Source: Bacteroidota bacterium (lineage in GTDB: Bacteria; Bacteroidota; Bacteroidia; Palsa-965). From it: a stretch of DNA of 64,000 nucleotides. Positions 51,446-61,062 of this stretch are shown piece after piece. Numbering within the stretch: position 1 is the stretch's first letter; every line of letters begins with the position of its first letter. Below the pieces are notes generated by a model, which was given only the letters and a program-made list of their open reading frames with translations, was not told the origin of the DNA and did no database searches. The stretch lies in contig JACQAM010000004.1 in assembly GCA_016194975.1 (NCBI GenBank), forward strand, positions 62,001 to 126,000, written 5' to 3'. Both the position numbers and the translations under genes were made by a program.

Positions 51446-52081
51446 ATGAAAAAATTATTCTCTCTCCTTTTATTCTTCCCTCTTTTTGCTCACGCGCAGG
51501 TGCCCGATGCGCACGACTATGAAGAAATAGAAATTAAAGATTCCGGTGTGGTGTTTATGCGCAATGGCGATACGCTAACGGGTATCATTGATTATGTTCC
51601 AAGCGCCGATTCCAAAATTTGGTTTTTTAAAACGGCGGCAACGCGCAAAGGTGAATTATTTAAAGCCGGAAAAGTAAATGCATTCTTTTTGAAGAGTGGC
51701 CGCAAATATGAAAGTGTCGGCGAATTCAATCGCAAAGATGAACCTTCTGATACTTTATTTTATCAGTTAATGAACTACGGAAACAATGCGATGAAAATAT
51801 ACCGGCGATTTGATTCTGGCGGAACAATCGTCGGCGGAAAACTCCAGGGATTTTTCTCTATCATGTACGTGATCCCCGGAAAAACGAAACCCGAATCGAT
51901 CGATGATATTAAAATGAAACCCTTCAAAGAAAAAATGGGAGATGCTGTTTCCGATTGTTCTGCGCCAAGCGATAAAATCCGCAATGAGGAAAAAGGTTAT
52001 AAGATGGGGATGATGACCACGAAAGATATGAAGCTGGAAATTATGCTTCGCATTGCTAATGAATACGCGAATTGCAAATAA
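51446..52081 (+). CDS. Exported protein of unknown function
   Basis: 211 residues. Signal peptide MKKLFSLLLFFPLFAHAQ. The mature part starts with a short strand region reading RNGDTLTGIIDYVPSADSKIW, a 'GdTl.G.I' phrase common in Bacteroidota periplasmic proteins. The C-terminus is helical and Met/Lys-rich (GYKMGMMTTKDMKLEIML). No domain name can be given. Single gene with its own terminator. Confidence 0.65.
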   Translation: MKKLFSLLLFFPLFAHAQVPDAHDYEEIEIKDSGVVFMRNGDTLTGIIDYVPSADSKIWFFKTAATRKGELFKAGKVNAFFLKSGRKYESVGEFNRKDEPSDTLFYQLMNYGNNAMKIYRRFDSGGTIVGGKLQGFFSIMYVIPGKTKPESIDDIKMKPFKEKMGDAVSDCSAPSDKIRNEEKGYKMGMMTTKDMKLEIMLRIANEYANCK

Positions 52082-52100
52082 AGCCGTTTCGAAAAAAAAG

Positions 52101-52127
52101 CGCTGGTTGATCGCCGGCGTTTTTTTT
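52101..52127 (+). terminator. Intrinsic terminator of the 51446-52081 gene
   Basis: CGCTGG (52101-52106) pairs with CCGGCG (52114-52119, one G-T pair) around ttgatcg, followed by eight Ts. Confidence 0.75.
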
Positions 52128-52141
52128 ATTTATTGAATCAC

Positions 52142-52173
52142 AAAAAAAAATCCGCCACGTTCCGCAGCAGATT
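52142..52173 (-). terminator. Intrinsic terminator of the glutaryl-CoA dehydrogenase gene
   Basis: On the minus strand AATCTGC pairs with GCGGATT (plus 52167-52173 and 52149-52155, one G-T pair), followed by a run of nine Ts. It lies 43 bases past the stop at 52216 and back to back with the plus-strand terminator. Confidence 0.75.
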
Positions 52174-52215
52174 TTAAGATCCGTATTTAATTCGTAATCC
52201 GAATATCTGCCCCCC

Positions 52216-53394
52216 CTATTCAAACGCATTCAATCCCGTCACATCCATTCCGGTAATCAGCAAATGAATATCGTGTGTGCCCTCGTACGTGAGTACGCTC
52301 TCGAGGTTCATCATGTGGCGCATGATCGGGTATTCGCCGGTGATTCCCATTCCGCCAAGCATTTGTCGTGCTTCGCGCGCGATGGTGACCGCGGTATAAA
52401 CAGAATTTCTTTTTGCCATGGAAATCTGCGCCGGTGTTGCGCGGTTCTCATTTTTTAAAACGCCGAGTCGCCAGCACATGAGTTGCGCTTTCGTGATCTC
52501 GGTGATCATCTCCGCTAATTTTTTTTGCTGCAACTGAAATCCTCCAATGGGTTTTCCGAATTGAATTCTTTCTTTAGAATACCGCAGTGCTGTATCGTAG
52601 CAATCCATTGCTGCACCGATCGCTCCCCAGGAAATTCCGTAACGCGCGGAATTCAAACATCCGAGCGGGCCTTTCAATCCTTTTACATTCGGAAAAATAT
52701 TTTCATTCGGAACTTTTACATTATCAAAAACCAATTCGCCGGTTGCACTCGCACGCAAACTCCACTTGCCATGCGTTTCGGGCGTGGTGAATCCGGACAT
52801 TCCTCTTTCCACGATCAGTCCGTGAATTTCTCCCGCATCATCTTTCGCCCACACCACAGCAATATCTGCGAATGGAGAATTCGAGATCCACATTTTTGCA
52901 CCGTTGAGAATAACGTGATCGCCTTTTGTTTTGTAATTCGTGATCATGCCCGAAGGATTGCTTCCATAATCGGGTTCTGTTAATCCAAAACATCCTACGA
53001 GTTCTCCTGTTGCGAGTTTGGGTAAATATTTTCTTTTCTGCTCTTCGCTTCCGTAAGCAAAAATGGGATACATAACCAATGAACTCTGCACAGAAGCAGT
53101 AGAACGAATTCCGGAATCGCCGCGCTCAAGTTCCTGCATGATGAGTCCGTAGGAGATCTGATCGAGACCAGGTCCGCCGTATTCTGCAGGAATGTAAGGA
53201 CCGAATGCACCGATCTCGCCGAGTCCTTTTAAAATCTGTTTTGGAAATTCTGCTTTCTGCGCATACTCTTCGATGATGGGAGAAATTTCTTTTTTCACCC
53301 ACGCACGCGTGGTGTCGCGCACGAGTTTGTGTTCATCGGAAAGAAGTTCATCGACCTGGTAATAATCCGGTGCCTGGAAATTGTCGGTAGCCAT
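52216..53394 (-). CDS. gcdH: Glutaryl-CoA dehydrogenase (acyl-CoA dehydrogenase family)
   Basis: An FAD enzyme that oxidises and decarboxylates glutaryl-CoA to crotonyl-CoA in lysine and tryptophan breakdown. 392 residues from ATG 53394 (MATDNFQAPDYYQ); the frame is open to 53424. GcdH-like wording includes ELERGDSGIRSTASVQSSLV with the substrate-side Arg, GCFGLTEPDYGSNPSGM, KMWISNSPFADIAVVWAK, GCLNSARYGISWGAIGAA and the catalytic-Glu block TYEGTHDIHLLITG. These separate it from short-chain acyl-CoA dehydrogenases. Monocistronic, with a terminator at 52142-52173. Confidence 0.9.
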   Translation of the reverse strand: MATDNFQAPDYYQVDELLSDEHKLVRDTTRAWVKKEISPIIEEYAQKAEFPKQILKGLGEIGAFGPYIPAEYGGPGLDQISYGLIMQELERGDSGIRSTASVQSSLVMYPIFAYGSEEQKRKYLPKLATGELVGCFGLTEPDYGSNPSGMITNYKTKGDHVILNGAKMWISNSPFADIAVVWAKDDAGEIHGLIVERGMSGFTTPETHGKWSLRASATGELVFDNVKVPNENIFPNVKGLKGPLGCLNSARYGISWGAIGAAMDCYDTALRYSKERIQFGKPIGGFQLQQKKLAEMITEITKAQLMCWRLGVLKNENRATPAQISMAKRNSVYTAVTIAREARQMLGGMGITGEYPIMRHMMNLESVLTYEGTHDIHLLITGMDVTGLNAFE

Positions 53395-53700
53395 AATAGA
53401 AAGTGTTCGTTTATTGAGGTGCAAAAATAGTTAAAACATGGTCTTGGATTTTATAGTATGTTTTGGAAGGAGTGTCTCTCTATTGATAATTCTTCGCGGT
53501 TAACCAGAAGAGTGCTATTGAAACCGCAAAGGCGCGAAGTGAGATAACCTGAGGGGAAAAATGAAAAATTACCGAAATGAGTGATCTTTAGCCGGGTATA
53601 TGAGCAGAAACATATATTTGTATCCCGCTCCTGCACTGCCGTAAAATTTTTTCCGGGAATGGCAGGGAAATTGCAATCTACATTTCAAAAACAAAACAAA
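53395..53700. other. Divergent spacer between gcdH and the YceI gene
   Basis: 306 bases without a gene. 'aaccgcaaaggcgcgaag' near 53521 is a dispersed-repeat type, with GCGGTT/AACCGC as a short inverted repeat. TATATTTG at 53613-53620 matches the -7 consensus and may drive the YceI gene with an 80-base leader. Confidence 0.4.
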
Positions 53701-54252
53701 ATGAAAAGATCCGCTCTTCTTCTCGTTACTGTCCTCGGGTTTGTCGCTGCCATGCACGCACAGATCTACCAGGGCAAAAAAACAAAAATTGATTTCTTCT
53801 CCGTTACCGCATTGGAAAACATCAGTGCAACAGATACGGTTGCAACGATGATCCTCAACGCTGCGACCGGCGATGTGGTGGCAAATATTTCCATCAAGAG
53901 TTTCGTATTCCCGAGCCCGCTCATGCAGGAACACTTCAACGAAGATTATATGGAGAGTGATAAATTCCCCAAAGCATCTTTCGTTGGAAAAATAAATGAG
54001 AAGATCGATTACACCAAAGATGCTGTGATCCCGATCACCATTACCGGAACTCTCACCATTCATGGTGTTGCAAAACCACGTACACTTCCCGGCACGTTGA
54101 CGATCAAAGGTGGAATGGTGACCATTGATTCTAAATTCACCGTGTTGCTGGCGGATCACAACATTACCATACCGGAAGCGCTGGGAACGAAAGTAGCGGA
54201 GAGCATCGCGGTGACCGTTCACACAGAAATGTCAACCACCAAACCAAAATAA
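53701..54252 (+). CDS. YceI family periplasmic protein
   Basis: 183 residues from ATG 53701 (MKRSALLLVTVLGFVAAMHAQ). Lipocalin-like YceI domain: KTKIDFFSVTALENISATD, ANISIKSFVFPSPLMQEHFN, EDYMESDKFPKASFVGKI, ITGTLTIHGVAKPRTLPGTL and a final strand DSKFTVLLADHNI. YceI proteins bind polyprenoid or lipid ligands; here the role is unknown. Only 15 bases from the next gene, so probably co-transcribed. Confidence 0.9.
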   Translation: MKRSALLLVTVLGFVAAMHAQIYQGKKTKIDFFSVTALENISATDTVATMILNAATGDVVANISIKSFVFPSPLMQEHFNEDYMESDKFPKASFVGKINEKIDYTKDAVIPITITGTLTIHGVAKPRTLPGTLTIKGGMVTIDSKFTVLLADHNITIPEALGTKVAESIAVTVHTEMSTTKPK

Positions 54253-54267
54253 GCAGAAGTAATTTCA

Positions 54268-55077
54268 TTGAGGAAAGTCCCTGTTATAGCAGGGATTTTT
54301 CTTTTTCTGTTTGTTGCTTTCAATACCTTTACTGAAATTTTTTTCTGCATGCATCGTCATTTACTTCTTCAGCTGAATGAATTAAGTGGCGGAAATTTTT
54401 CACCGGAAGTGATCGCGCACGGAGATCACAACTGGTGGATCGCCCTTTTGCTTTTCAGTTGCTTTACGATGATCGTGGTGCTGCGCGTTTTCGATTCACG
54501 AAGACTCATTTCTGTTCTCAGCGGATTTATCCGTCCTTCATCGGTGATGGTTGTTTATCGTGATGAAGTTTCTTTCGGCTCGCGCGTAACACTTTTGCTG
54601 CTGCTGAATTATTTATTGGTGATGGGACTCTTCGCCTGGAAAAGCGCAGGATTGGCGGGAATAAATGCTGATGGAATAAAAAGTATTGGCTGGATCATCC
54701 TTGCTTTGACAAGTGCTTACGTGGTGAAAATTTATTTCATCCGTTTATTCGGAAAAATTTTCGATCTGAAAGAGGCGGCGAAAGAATATGAGGCAAATGT
54801 CCTTCTGTTCAATGAAGTGATCGGCCTTGTACTGTTCCCATTAGTGCTGCTTATCGCTTATGCCCGGCAAATACCCCAGGAATGGCTCGTTTGGTGCGGA
54901 ATAACAGCAATTATCAGCGTTTTGATCTATAGATTTTTACGGCTGATATTGATAGGAATAGCCAACTCATCAGTTTCCTTTCTGTATTTAATTCTATACC
55001 TTTGCACCCTTGAATTATTGCCTTTTGTCGTACTAATAAAGGTATTCGTTGTCAAATTTCACCCGTTTCACCCCTAA
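54268..55077 (+). CDS. DUF4271 membrane protein
   Basis: 269 residues. TTG at 54268 gives MRKVPVIAGIFLFLFVAFNT; ATG 54349 would remove the first hydrophobic segment. About six membrane helices are visible, with HGDHNWWIALLLFSCFTMIV, VFDSRRLISVLSGFIRPSSV, YVVKIYFIRLFGKIFDLKE and LLFNEVIGLVLFPLVLLIAY typical of DUF4271. The family precedes hemD in many Bacteroidota, as here with 11 bases between. Function unknown. Confidence 0.85.
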   Translation: MRKVPVIAGIFLFLFVAFNTFTEIFFCMHRHLLLQLNELSGGNFSPEVIAHGDHNWWIALLLFSCFTMIVVLRVFDSRRLISVLSGFIRPSSVMVVYRDEVSFGSRVTLLLLLNYLLVMGLFAWKSAGLAGINADGIKSIGWIILALTSAYVVKIYFIRLFGKIFDLKEAAKEYEANVLLFNEVIGLVLFPLVLLIAYARQIPQEWLVWCGITAIISVLIYRFLRLILIGIANSSVSFLYLILYLCTLELLPFVVLIKVFVVKFHPFHP

Positions 55078-55088
55078 CGAAAAACAGA

Positions 55089-55859
55089 TTGGCCGCAACG
55101 AAAAATACAGATCTCCGCGTAAAGAGCATCCTCGTTACGCAGCCCCGGCCCGAAACGGATAAAAATCCATATGCGGACCTGGCTAAGAAGTACAGTCTCA
55201 AGATAGATTTCCGCGAGTTCATTCATGTGGAAGGCGTTCCTGCCCAGGAATTCCGCCAGCAGCGGGTGAATATCAATGATTACACAGCCGTGATCCTCAC
55301 CAGCCGCAATGCGGTCGATCATTTTTTCCGCATTTGCCAGGAAGTTCGTTTCACAGTTCCCGATACGATGAAGTATTTCTGCATTTCAGAATCCACTGCT
55401 TATTATCTTCAGAAATATGTACAGTACCGCAAGCGGAAAATTTTTCATGGCAAAGCCACTTTCAATGACCTGATCGAGATCATCCGCAAACACAAGGAGG
55501 AAAAATTTCTTTATCCATGCACAGACGTGCACAAGGAAGACATCCCGGAAATTCTCGAAAAATACAAGATCAATTACACGAAAGCAGTTCTTTATCGCAC
55601 GGTATGCAGCGACCTGAGCGACCTGGCCGATGTGTTCTATGATGTTCTTGTTTTCTTCAGCCCGTCGGGCATCACTTCGCTCTTCAAGAATTTTCCGAAG
55701 TTCAAACAGAACAAAACACGTCTCGCCGCTTTCGGCCCTACGACTGCAAAAGCCATTGAAGAAGCGAGTCTTCGCGTCGATATTCATGCACCCAAGCCCG
55801 GTACTCCTTCTATGACCATGGCGCTCGAAGAATATATCCGCAAAGCAAACAGAAAATAA
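55089..55859 (+). CDS. hemD: Uroporphyrinogen-III synthase
   Basis: 256 residues; closes hydroxymethylbilane to uroporphyrinogen III in heme synthesis. TTG 55089 gives MAATKNTDLRVKSILVTQPRPE. HemD features: ILVTQPRPETDKNPYADLAK, TAVILTSRNAVDHFF, KFLYPCTDVHKEDIPEIL, YRTVCSDLSDL, VLVFFSPSGITSLF and AFGPTTAKAIEEASLRV. HemD is poorly conserved and some Bacteroidota copies were annotated only by these phrases. It sits after DUF4271, the usual arrangement of the phylum. Confidence 0.88.
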   Translation: MAATKNTDLRVKSILVTQPRPETDKNPYADLAKKYSLKIDFREFIHVEGVPAQEFRQQRVNINDYTAVILTSRNAVDHFFRICQEVRFTVPDTMKYFCISESTAYYLQKYVQYRKRKIFHGKATFNDLIEIIRKHKEEKFLYPCTDVHKEDIPEILEKYKINYTKAVLYRTVCSDLSDLADVFYDVLVFFSPSGITSLFKNFPKFKQNKTRLAAFGPTTAKAIEEASLRVDIHAPKPGTPSMTMALEEYIRKANRK

Positions 55860-55919
55860 CCGAACGGAAATTCATCAACACCCGGTCCGCTCCATTTGAA
55901 AAGCGGATCTTTTTATTTC

Positions 55920-56327
55920 ATGACACAGACCTTTCACAAAACAGAACGAATCTCGGGCAGGAAAAAATTTTCTATGCTCCTGTCAAAAGGAAATTCATTT
56001 TTCATTTTTCCTTTCCGCGTGATCTGGATGGAAACCGATGAAGATCTTCCTAAACCGGCACAGGTAGCATTCGCCGTTCCGAAAAAAAATTTCAAGCGCG
56101 CCGTAGACCGCAATCATATCAAAAGGATCCTGCGGGAAACTTATCGCAAAAATAAATCTGCGTTTTATTCTTCACTTTCCGAACGCGGAAAAAAGCTTAA
56201 CATACTTTTCATTTTTACCGCGCATTCTCCAATGGAATTCGCCGAAACCGACGCTAAAATTATCCTAACTTTACAAAGACTGATAAAACAAATTGATGCA
56301 GCCGGATCTCACGCAAAAAAAACCTGA
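55920..56327 (+). CDS. rnpA: Ribonuclease P protein component
   Basis: 135 residues from ATG 55920 ([20 protein letters not shown]). The RNR motif region reads [22 protein letters not shown], here shown in part as [15 protein letters not shown]; it contacts the RNA subunit. [14 protein letters not shown] precedes it. It overlaps yidD by 32 bases, the standard rnpA-yidD order. rpmH is not adjacent. Confidence 0.93.
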   Translation: MTQTFHKTERISGRKKFSMLLSKGNSFFIFPFRVIWMETDEDLPKPAQVAFAVPKKNFKRAVDRNHIKRILRETYRKNKSAFYSSLSERGKKLNILFIFTAHSPMEFAETDAKIILTLQRLIKQIDAAGSHAKKT

Positions 56328-56553
56328 TCTCATTTCACGCTCCATCGGTTATCTCTTCATAGGGCTTATCCGTTTTTATAAAGGTGCTATCTCCCCTCTT
56401 TTTTCTTCCTCTTGCCGTTACACACCCACCTGCTCCACTTACGGAATTGAAGCCATCCGCAAACATGGCGCATTCAAAGGAGGATGGCTCACACTGAAAA
56501 GGATCGGGCGCTGTCATCCCTGGGGCGGACACGGGCATGATCCTGTTCCGTGA
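56296..56553 (+). CDS. yidD: Membrane protein insertion efficiency factor YidD
   Basis: 85 residues from ATG 56296 (MQPDLTQKK). The family block [20 protein letters not shown], then [20 protein letters not shown] and [17 protein letters not shown], includes the conserved Cys residues. It assists YidC-dependent insertion of membrane proteins. It overlaps rnpA upstream and ends 28 bases before the protease start. Confidence 0.95.
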   Translation: MQPDLTQKKPDLISRSIGYLFIGLIRFYKGAISPLFSSSCRYTPTCSTYGIEAIRKHGAFKGGWLTLKRIGRCHPWGGHGHDPVP

Positions 56554-56581
56554 AAAATATTTTAAAAAAAATTTTTATCGC

Positions 56582-58297
56582 ATGAAATTCATTCTTCGAA
56601 AACTGAAATCATTTGCTTTGCCGCTTGCTCTTCTCACCGGGGCAATGATCGGTTTTTCATTCGACAAAGAAGACGATCACCTGTTCGAAATTTCGAAGAA
56701 CATGGAGATTTTCAGTTCCGTTTACCAGCAGCTGAATAAACTTTACGTGGACGAACCGCAACCCGGTCGATTGATGAAAACCGGAATTGATGCCATGCTT
56801 GCTTCACTCGATCCTTACACCGTTTATTATCCCGAAGAAATGGTGGAACAATACAAATATGAAACTTCAGGAGAATATGGCGGCATCGGAGCATCGGTGA
56901 GAATTATAAATGGACAATTTTTTATTTCTGATCCGTTCGAAGGATTTCCCGCAGACAAAGCCGGAATAAAAGCAGGAGATATTTTACTGGAGGTAAATGG
57001 AAGTCCCTGTAAGGGAAAAACGTATGACCAGGTTGGAAAACTTTTAAAAGGAATTCCGAAAACAACCGTGAAACTAAAAATTCAACATGCAGCCGACGGG
57101 AAAACCGAAGAGATCACACTGGCGCGCGAAGAGATCAAGAAAAAAAATGTGACGTATTACGGAATGCTCGATAATAAAGTCGGTTACATTCACCTCGAAC
57201 AATTTCTCGAAAATTCTGCGCTCGAAGTTCAGCAGGCATTGCTTGATCTGAAACAACAAGGCGCAACTTCCATCGTTCTCGACCTGCGCGAAAATCCGGG
57301 CGGACTTCTCATTGAAGCAGTAAACATCGTAAATCTTTTTGTCGATAAGAAACAACTCATCGTGAGCATGCGCGGGCGTGTGAAAGAATGGGACCAGGAT
57401 TTCCAGACGCAATTCGATCCGGTGGATACAAAAATTCCATTGGTGGTGATGGTGAATGCGTGGAGCGCTTCTGCTTCCGAAATTGTTGCCGGTTCATTAC
57501 AGGATCTTGATCGTGCAGTGATCGTCGGGCAACGTTCATTCGGAAAGGGACTCGTGCAGAAAACAGTTCCGCTTCCTTACGGCGCGATCTTCAAAGTGAC
57601 CGTTGCAAAATATTATATCCCGAGCGGAAGATGTGTGCAGTCCATCGATTACTCCAGCAGAAGAGCAGACGGAACACTCATCCGTTTTCCCGACTCGCTC
57701 ATCACTCCTTTCAAAACAAAAAATGGCAGAATGGTTTGGGACGGACTCGGAATAATTCCGGATGATGAAGTAGCAGCAAGAAAACACAGTGTGCTTGCTG
57801 ATACGCTGATGAGCCGTTCGCTCATTTTCAATTACGCCACACAATTCGCAGTTAAAAATCCTTCCATCGACAAAGCGGAAATTTTTCATCTCACCGATGC
57901 GCAGTACGATGCATTTGTAACGTGGGTGAAAACGCAGGATTATACTTACGTGACGAAAGAAGAAAAAGATCTCGCCGATTTCAAAAGGCATGCTCAGAAA
58001 AATAATTCGTTCGCGAATGTGACCGTAGAATACGATGCGTTGCAGAAAAAAATAGATGCCGGCAAAGAAGATGATTTCACGGAAAACAAAAATGAAATAA
58101 AACTCCTGCTCGAATCGGAGATCGCTTCCCGCTACTACCACGAAGGCGGACGCGTAGCTGCAACACTCAAGGATGATACGGATCTGAATGAAGCAAAATC
58201 CATTCTTGCCGATAAGAAAAAATATGAAGGAATACTGACTACGGTTGTCAAAAAAGAAAAACCGAAACAGCGCGCCGACCTCGAGAATGACAACTGA
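56582..58297 (+). CDS. S41 family C-terminal processing peptidase
   Basis: 571 residues from ATG 56582 (MKFILRKLKSFALPLALL, an N-terminal signal anchor). PDZ domain at about 90-175 (GGIGASVRIINGQFFISDPF, GIKAGDILLEVNGSPCKG). S41 peptidase core: VLDLRENPGGLLIEAVNIV, catalytic Ser near 296 in NAWSASASEIVAGS, Lys near 322 in RSFGKGLVQ. A C-terminal helical extension from about 405 is charged. Such proteases trim periplasmic proteins at their C-termini. It is often next to yidD in the phylum. Confidence 0.92.
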   Translation: MKFILRKLKSFALPLALLTGAMIGFSFDKEDDHLFEISKNMEIFSSVYQQLNKLYVDEPQPGRLMKTGIDAMLASLDPYTVYYPEEMVEQYKYETSGEYGGIGASVRIINGQFFISDPFEGFPADKAGIKAGDILLEVNGSPCKGKTYDQVGKLLKGIPKTTVKLKIQHAADGKTEEITLAREEIKKKNVTYYGMLDNKVGYIHLEQFLENSALEVQQALLDLKQQGATSIVLDLRENPGGLLIEAVNIVNLFVDKKQLIVSMRGRVKEWDQDFQTQFDPVDTKIPLVVMVNAWSASASEIVAGSLQDLDRAVIVGQRSFGKGLVQKTVPLPYGAIFKVTVAKYYIPSGRCVQSIDYSSRRADGTLIRFPDSLITPFKTKNGRMVWDGLGIIPDDEVAARKHSVLADTLMSRSLIFNYATQFAVKNPSIDKAEIFHLTDAQYDAFVTWVKTQDYTYVTKEEKDLADFKRHAQKNNSFANVTVEYDALQKKIDAGKEDDFTENKNEIKLLLESEIASRYYHEGGRVAATLKDDTDLNEAKSILADKKKYEGILTTVVKKEKPKQRADLENDN

Positions 58298-58358
58298 TTT
58301 TTAAAAGCTCTTCACGCTTTATCTTTCGTAATTTCGTCGCTCACTATTACACCTCATT

Positions 58359-59978
58359 TTGCTCTTCGGGGAAAAGTACCATCGCTGGATCTACATCTTC
58401 GGCCTGTTTCTCATGGCTGCGGCCATGTCGCTTGGAAAATTTTTTATCGGCGGTTCTCTATTCCTCATTGGCATCAACTGGGTGGCGGAAGGAAATTTTC
58501 CGACTAAATGGAGATTGCTCCGCGCAAGAAAATCCATCCTCGTACTCATCCTGCTTTTTATTCTTCATTTAATAGCCGTTGCGTGGGCGGCAGATAAAGC
58601 AAATGCGTGGCACGATGTGAAGATCAAATTGCCATTGCTCATCATTCCTCTTGTTATCGGAACTTCTGATCCGCTGGAAAAAAAATTCTTCGAGCCGCTT
58701 ATTTTTGTTTTCATTCTTTCTGTCTTCACCAGCTCACTCATCACCATTCTTGTCGCTTATGGTTACGTTCACCCGACAAACCCGGTGAATGATCTGCGCG
58801 ATTGCTCGCTCTTCGTTCCACTCATGCGTCTCGCGCTGATGGTGGTGTTCAGTATTTTTCTTCTCGTGCGATGGACCGTGCGCATGAAAAATATTTTCAT
58901 TCGTTCCGGCTGTCTCCTTTTCATGCTCTGGTTTATGTGGTTTCTCCAGCGAATGCAATCGCTCACCGGGATGGTGATCCTCGCTCTTGGCGGCGCAATA
59001 TTGCTTTTGTCCATGGCTTTTATTTATCGCAGAAAAAAACTCGCCTTCGTTTTATTGCTCATTTATCTCGGCGCTTCAATTTCCGGAATATGGATTCTGC
59101 GAAAAGCATACAACGATCTTTTTGCTGTAGTTCCTGTTGACGTAAAAAAAGTGGATTCGCTCACTGCACACGGAAATCCGTACACGAACAAGATCAATTA
59201 CCCGATGATCGAGAACGGGAACCAGGTGATGATGTACGTCTGTTGGGGCGAACTTGATTCGGCATGGAACCGCAAAAGTAAAATTGTTCTCAACGGCGGA
59301 ACAGATAAAAACGGGAATTCTGTTTCCATTACGCTATTGCGTTATCTCGCATCAAAAGGTTTGCGGAAAGATGCCGATGCACTTGCAACACTTTCTGAAA
59401 ATGAAATTCATGAAATAGAAAATGGGGTGACGAATGCGAAAGACAAAGAACGTTCACCGCTCGAAAAAAGAATTTACCAGGTGTTCTGGGAATATTATCA
59501 TTACATGAATGGTGCGAATCCAAGTGGAAATTCATTTACGATGCGGCTCGAACTTGCGCAAACTGCGTGGTCGTGCATCAAAGATCATCCCTTCGCCGGG
59601 ACGGGAACCGGTTCGCAGGAAAAAGCTTTCGGAAAAAAATATTCTGAAGAAGGAACCAAACTCGGAAAAGAATGGCAGTGGTTGCATTCGCACGATCAGT
59701 TTCTCGCTATCGGCGTTACACTCGGAATTCCCGGAATTATTTTTTTTCTCTTCATGCTTTTCTATGCGCCGTGGTCTATGAAACGCTGGAGAAGTTATCT
59801 GTATCTCGCATTTTTTCTCGTCTTCTTTCTTTCCATGTTCGACGACGATACACTCGAAACCGAACAGGGTGTGAATTTTTTCGCCTTCTTCAATGCACTC
59901 CTCCTCTATGCAATGCCGAGAAAAAGCGCGCTCAACACCGAGATGAAGATCATGGATGAAATAAAAACTGAAAACTGA
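58359..59978 (+). CDS. O-antigen ligase-like membrane protein (Wzy_C type)
   Basis: 539 residues. TTG 58359 gives MLFGEKYHRWIYIFGLFLMAA. About eleven membrane helices surround a large periplasmic loop at about 255-445 containing NYPMIENGNQVMMYVCWGEL. The Wzy_C-type block before the last helices has FAGTGTGSQEKAF and WLHSHDQFLAIGVTLGIPGI, in which the His is typical of ligases and polymerases that move polymer from lipid carriers. Ligation of O-antigen or a related polysaccharide is likely. Followed at 9 bases by a glycosyltransferase. Confidence 0.82.
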   Translation: MLFGEKYHRWIYIFGLFLMAAAMSLGKFFIGGSLFLIGINWVAEGNFPTKWRLLRARKSILVLILLFILHLIAVAWAADKANAWHDVKIKLPLLIIPLVIGTSDPLEKKFFEPLIFVFILSVFTSSLITILVAYGYVHPTNPVNDLRDCSLFVPLMRLALMVVFSIFLLVRWTVRMKNIFIRSGCLLFMLWFMWFLQRMQSLTGMVILALGGAILLLSMAFIYRRKKLAFVLLLIYLGASISGIWILRKAYNDLFAVVPVDVKKVDSLTAHGNPYTNKINYPMIENGNQVMMYVCWGELDSAWNRKSKIVLNGGTDKNGNSVSITLLRYLASKGLRKDADALATLSENEIHEIENGVTNAKDKERSPLEKRIYQVFWEYYHYMNGANPSGNSFTMRLELAQTAWSCIKDHPFAGTGTGSQEKAFGKKYSEEGTKLGKEWQWLHSHDQFLAIGVTLGIPGIIFFLFMLFYAPWSMKRWRSYLYLAFFLVFFLSMFDDDTLETEQGVNFFAFFNALLLYAMPRKSALNTEMKIMDEIKTEN

Positions 59979-59987
59979 TCCTGTTCC

Positions 59988-61040
59988 ATGCGCATACTCG
60001 AGGTCAATACAGAAAAAACGTGGAGAGGAGGAGAACGCCAGACCTGGTACAACTGCAAAGGTTTCCGTGATGCCGGTGAAGAAGTGGAATTGCTCTGCAG
60101 GGAAAATTGCCCGCTGAGTGAAAAAATTTCTTCGCTGGAAATTCCTGTTCATCGAATTCATTCTGCATGGCAGACTTTTTTATTCCTTGCAAAAAAAGGT
60201 TCTTCGTTCGATATCATTCATGTGCAGACAGCGCGCAACCAGTTTCATGCTTTACTCGCGCGCCCGTTTCACAAGCGCCCCGTGGTGTACACGCGCCGCG
60301 TGGATTTTGTTCCTTCCGGATTTTTCACGAAAAGAAAATACCGCCGCACGGATAAAATCATTGCTATTTCTACAGTCATAAAAAATATTCTTGAAAAGAT
60401 CGGCGTGAAAAACGTCGGACTCATTACCGAAATCGCTGAAGAAAAAAAACTGAACGCAGAGCGGGCAAAAAAATTCATTGCTGAAAATAATTTCTCCGGG
60501 AAAAAGATCATCGCCACTACTTCTGCTATCGTGCAGCACAAAGATCCGCTCAACATGGCAGCGACGATCGCGGAGCTTTCGAAAAAAAGAACTGATTTTG
60601 TGTTCCTTCATTTCGGCGATGGTGTTTTGAAAAATGTTCTTGAAAATAAAATTTCTGAATTGAAAATTTCCGATCGCTATAAACTGATGGGCTTTGTGGA
60701 AAATGTGGAAGATTTTTTTTCAGTATTCGATGTTTTTGCAATGAGCTCGGAAGAAGAAGGTCTTGGCAGCAGCGTGCTCGATGCTTTTCTCTATAACGTT
60801 CCCGTCGCCTCCACCGAAGCAGGCGGACTCAAAGAAATCATCGGCGATGCGGGACTCGTTTGCAAAATAAAAGATCCCGTTGCGCTTGCGGAGAATATCG
60901 ATCGTTTGCTGAATGATGAAAAGTTGCGGAACGAACTCACGATGAAAGCAAATAAAAAAGTGAAGGAGAATAATTCCATTGAAGCGGTAACAAAAAAATA
61001 TCTCGTAGAATTCAGAAAACTCATCGACCCCGGTTGCTGA
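59988..61040 (+). CDS. Family 4 glycosyltransferase
   Basis: 350 residues with two Rossmann-like halves (GT-B). The N-terminus ILEVNTEKTWRGGERQTW carries the glycine-rich acceptor loop. The C-half has VFAMSSEEEGLGSSVLDAFL and PVASTEAGGLKEIIGDAGL, the E-x7-E motif of GT4 enzymes. The protein is cytoplasmic, with sugar and acceptor unknown. It is probably in one transcript with the ligase-like gene and serves cell-surface polysaccharide or LPS synthesis. ATG 59988. Confidence 0.9.
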   Translation: MRILEVNTEKTWRGGERQTWYNCKGFRDAGEEVELLCRENCPLSEKISSLEIPVHRIHSAWQTFLFLAKKGSSFDIIHVQTARNQFHALLARPFHKRPVVYTRRVDFVPSGFFTKRKYRRTDKIIAISTVIKNILEKIGVKNVGLITEIAEEKKLNAERAKKFIAENNFSGKKIIATTSAIVQHKDPLNMAATIAELSKKRTDFVFLHFGDGVLKNVLENKISELKISDRYKLMGFVENVEDFFSVFDVFAMSSEEEGLGSSVLDAFLYNVPVASTEAGGLKEIIGDAGLVCKIKDPVALAENIDRLLNDEKLRNELTMKANKKVKENNSIEAVTKKYLVEFRKLIDPGC

Positions 61041-61062
61041 CGTTCGCCATCGCAAGTTGGGA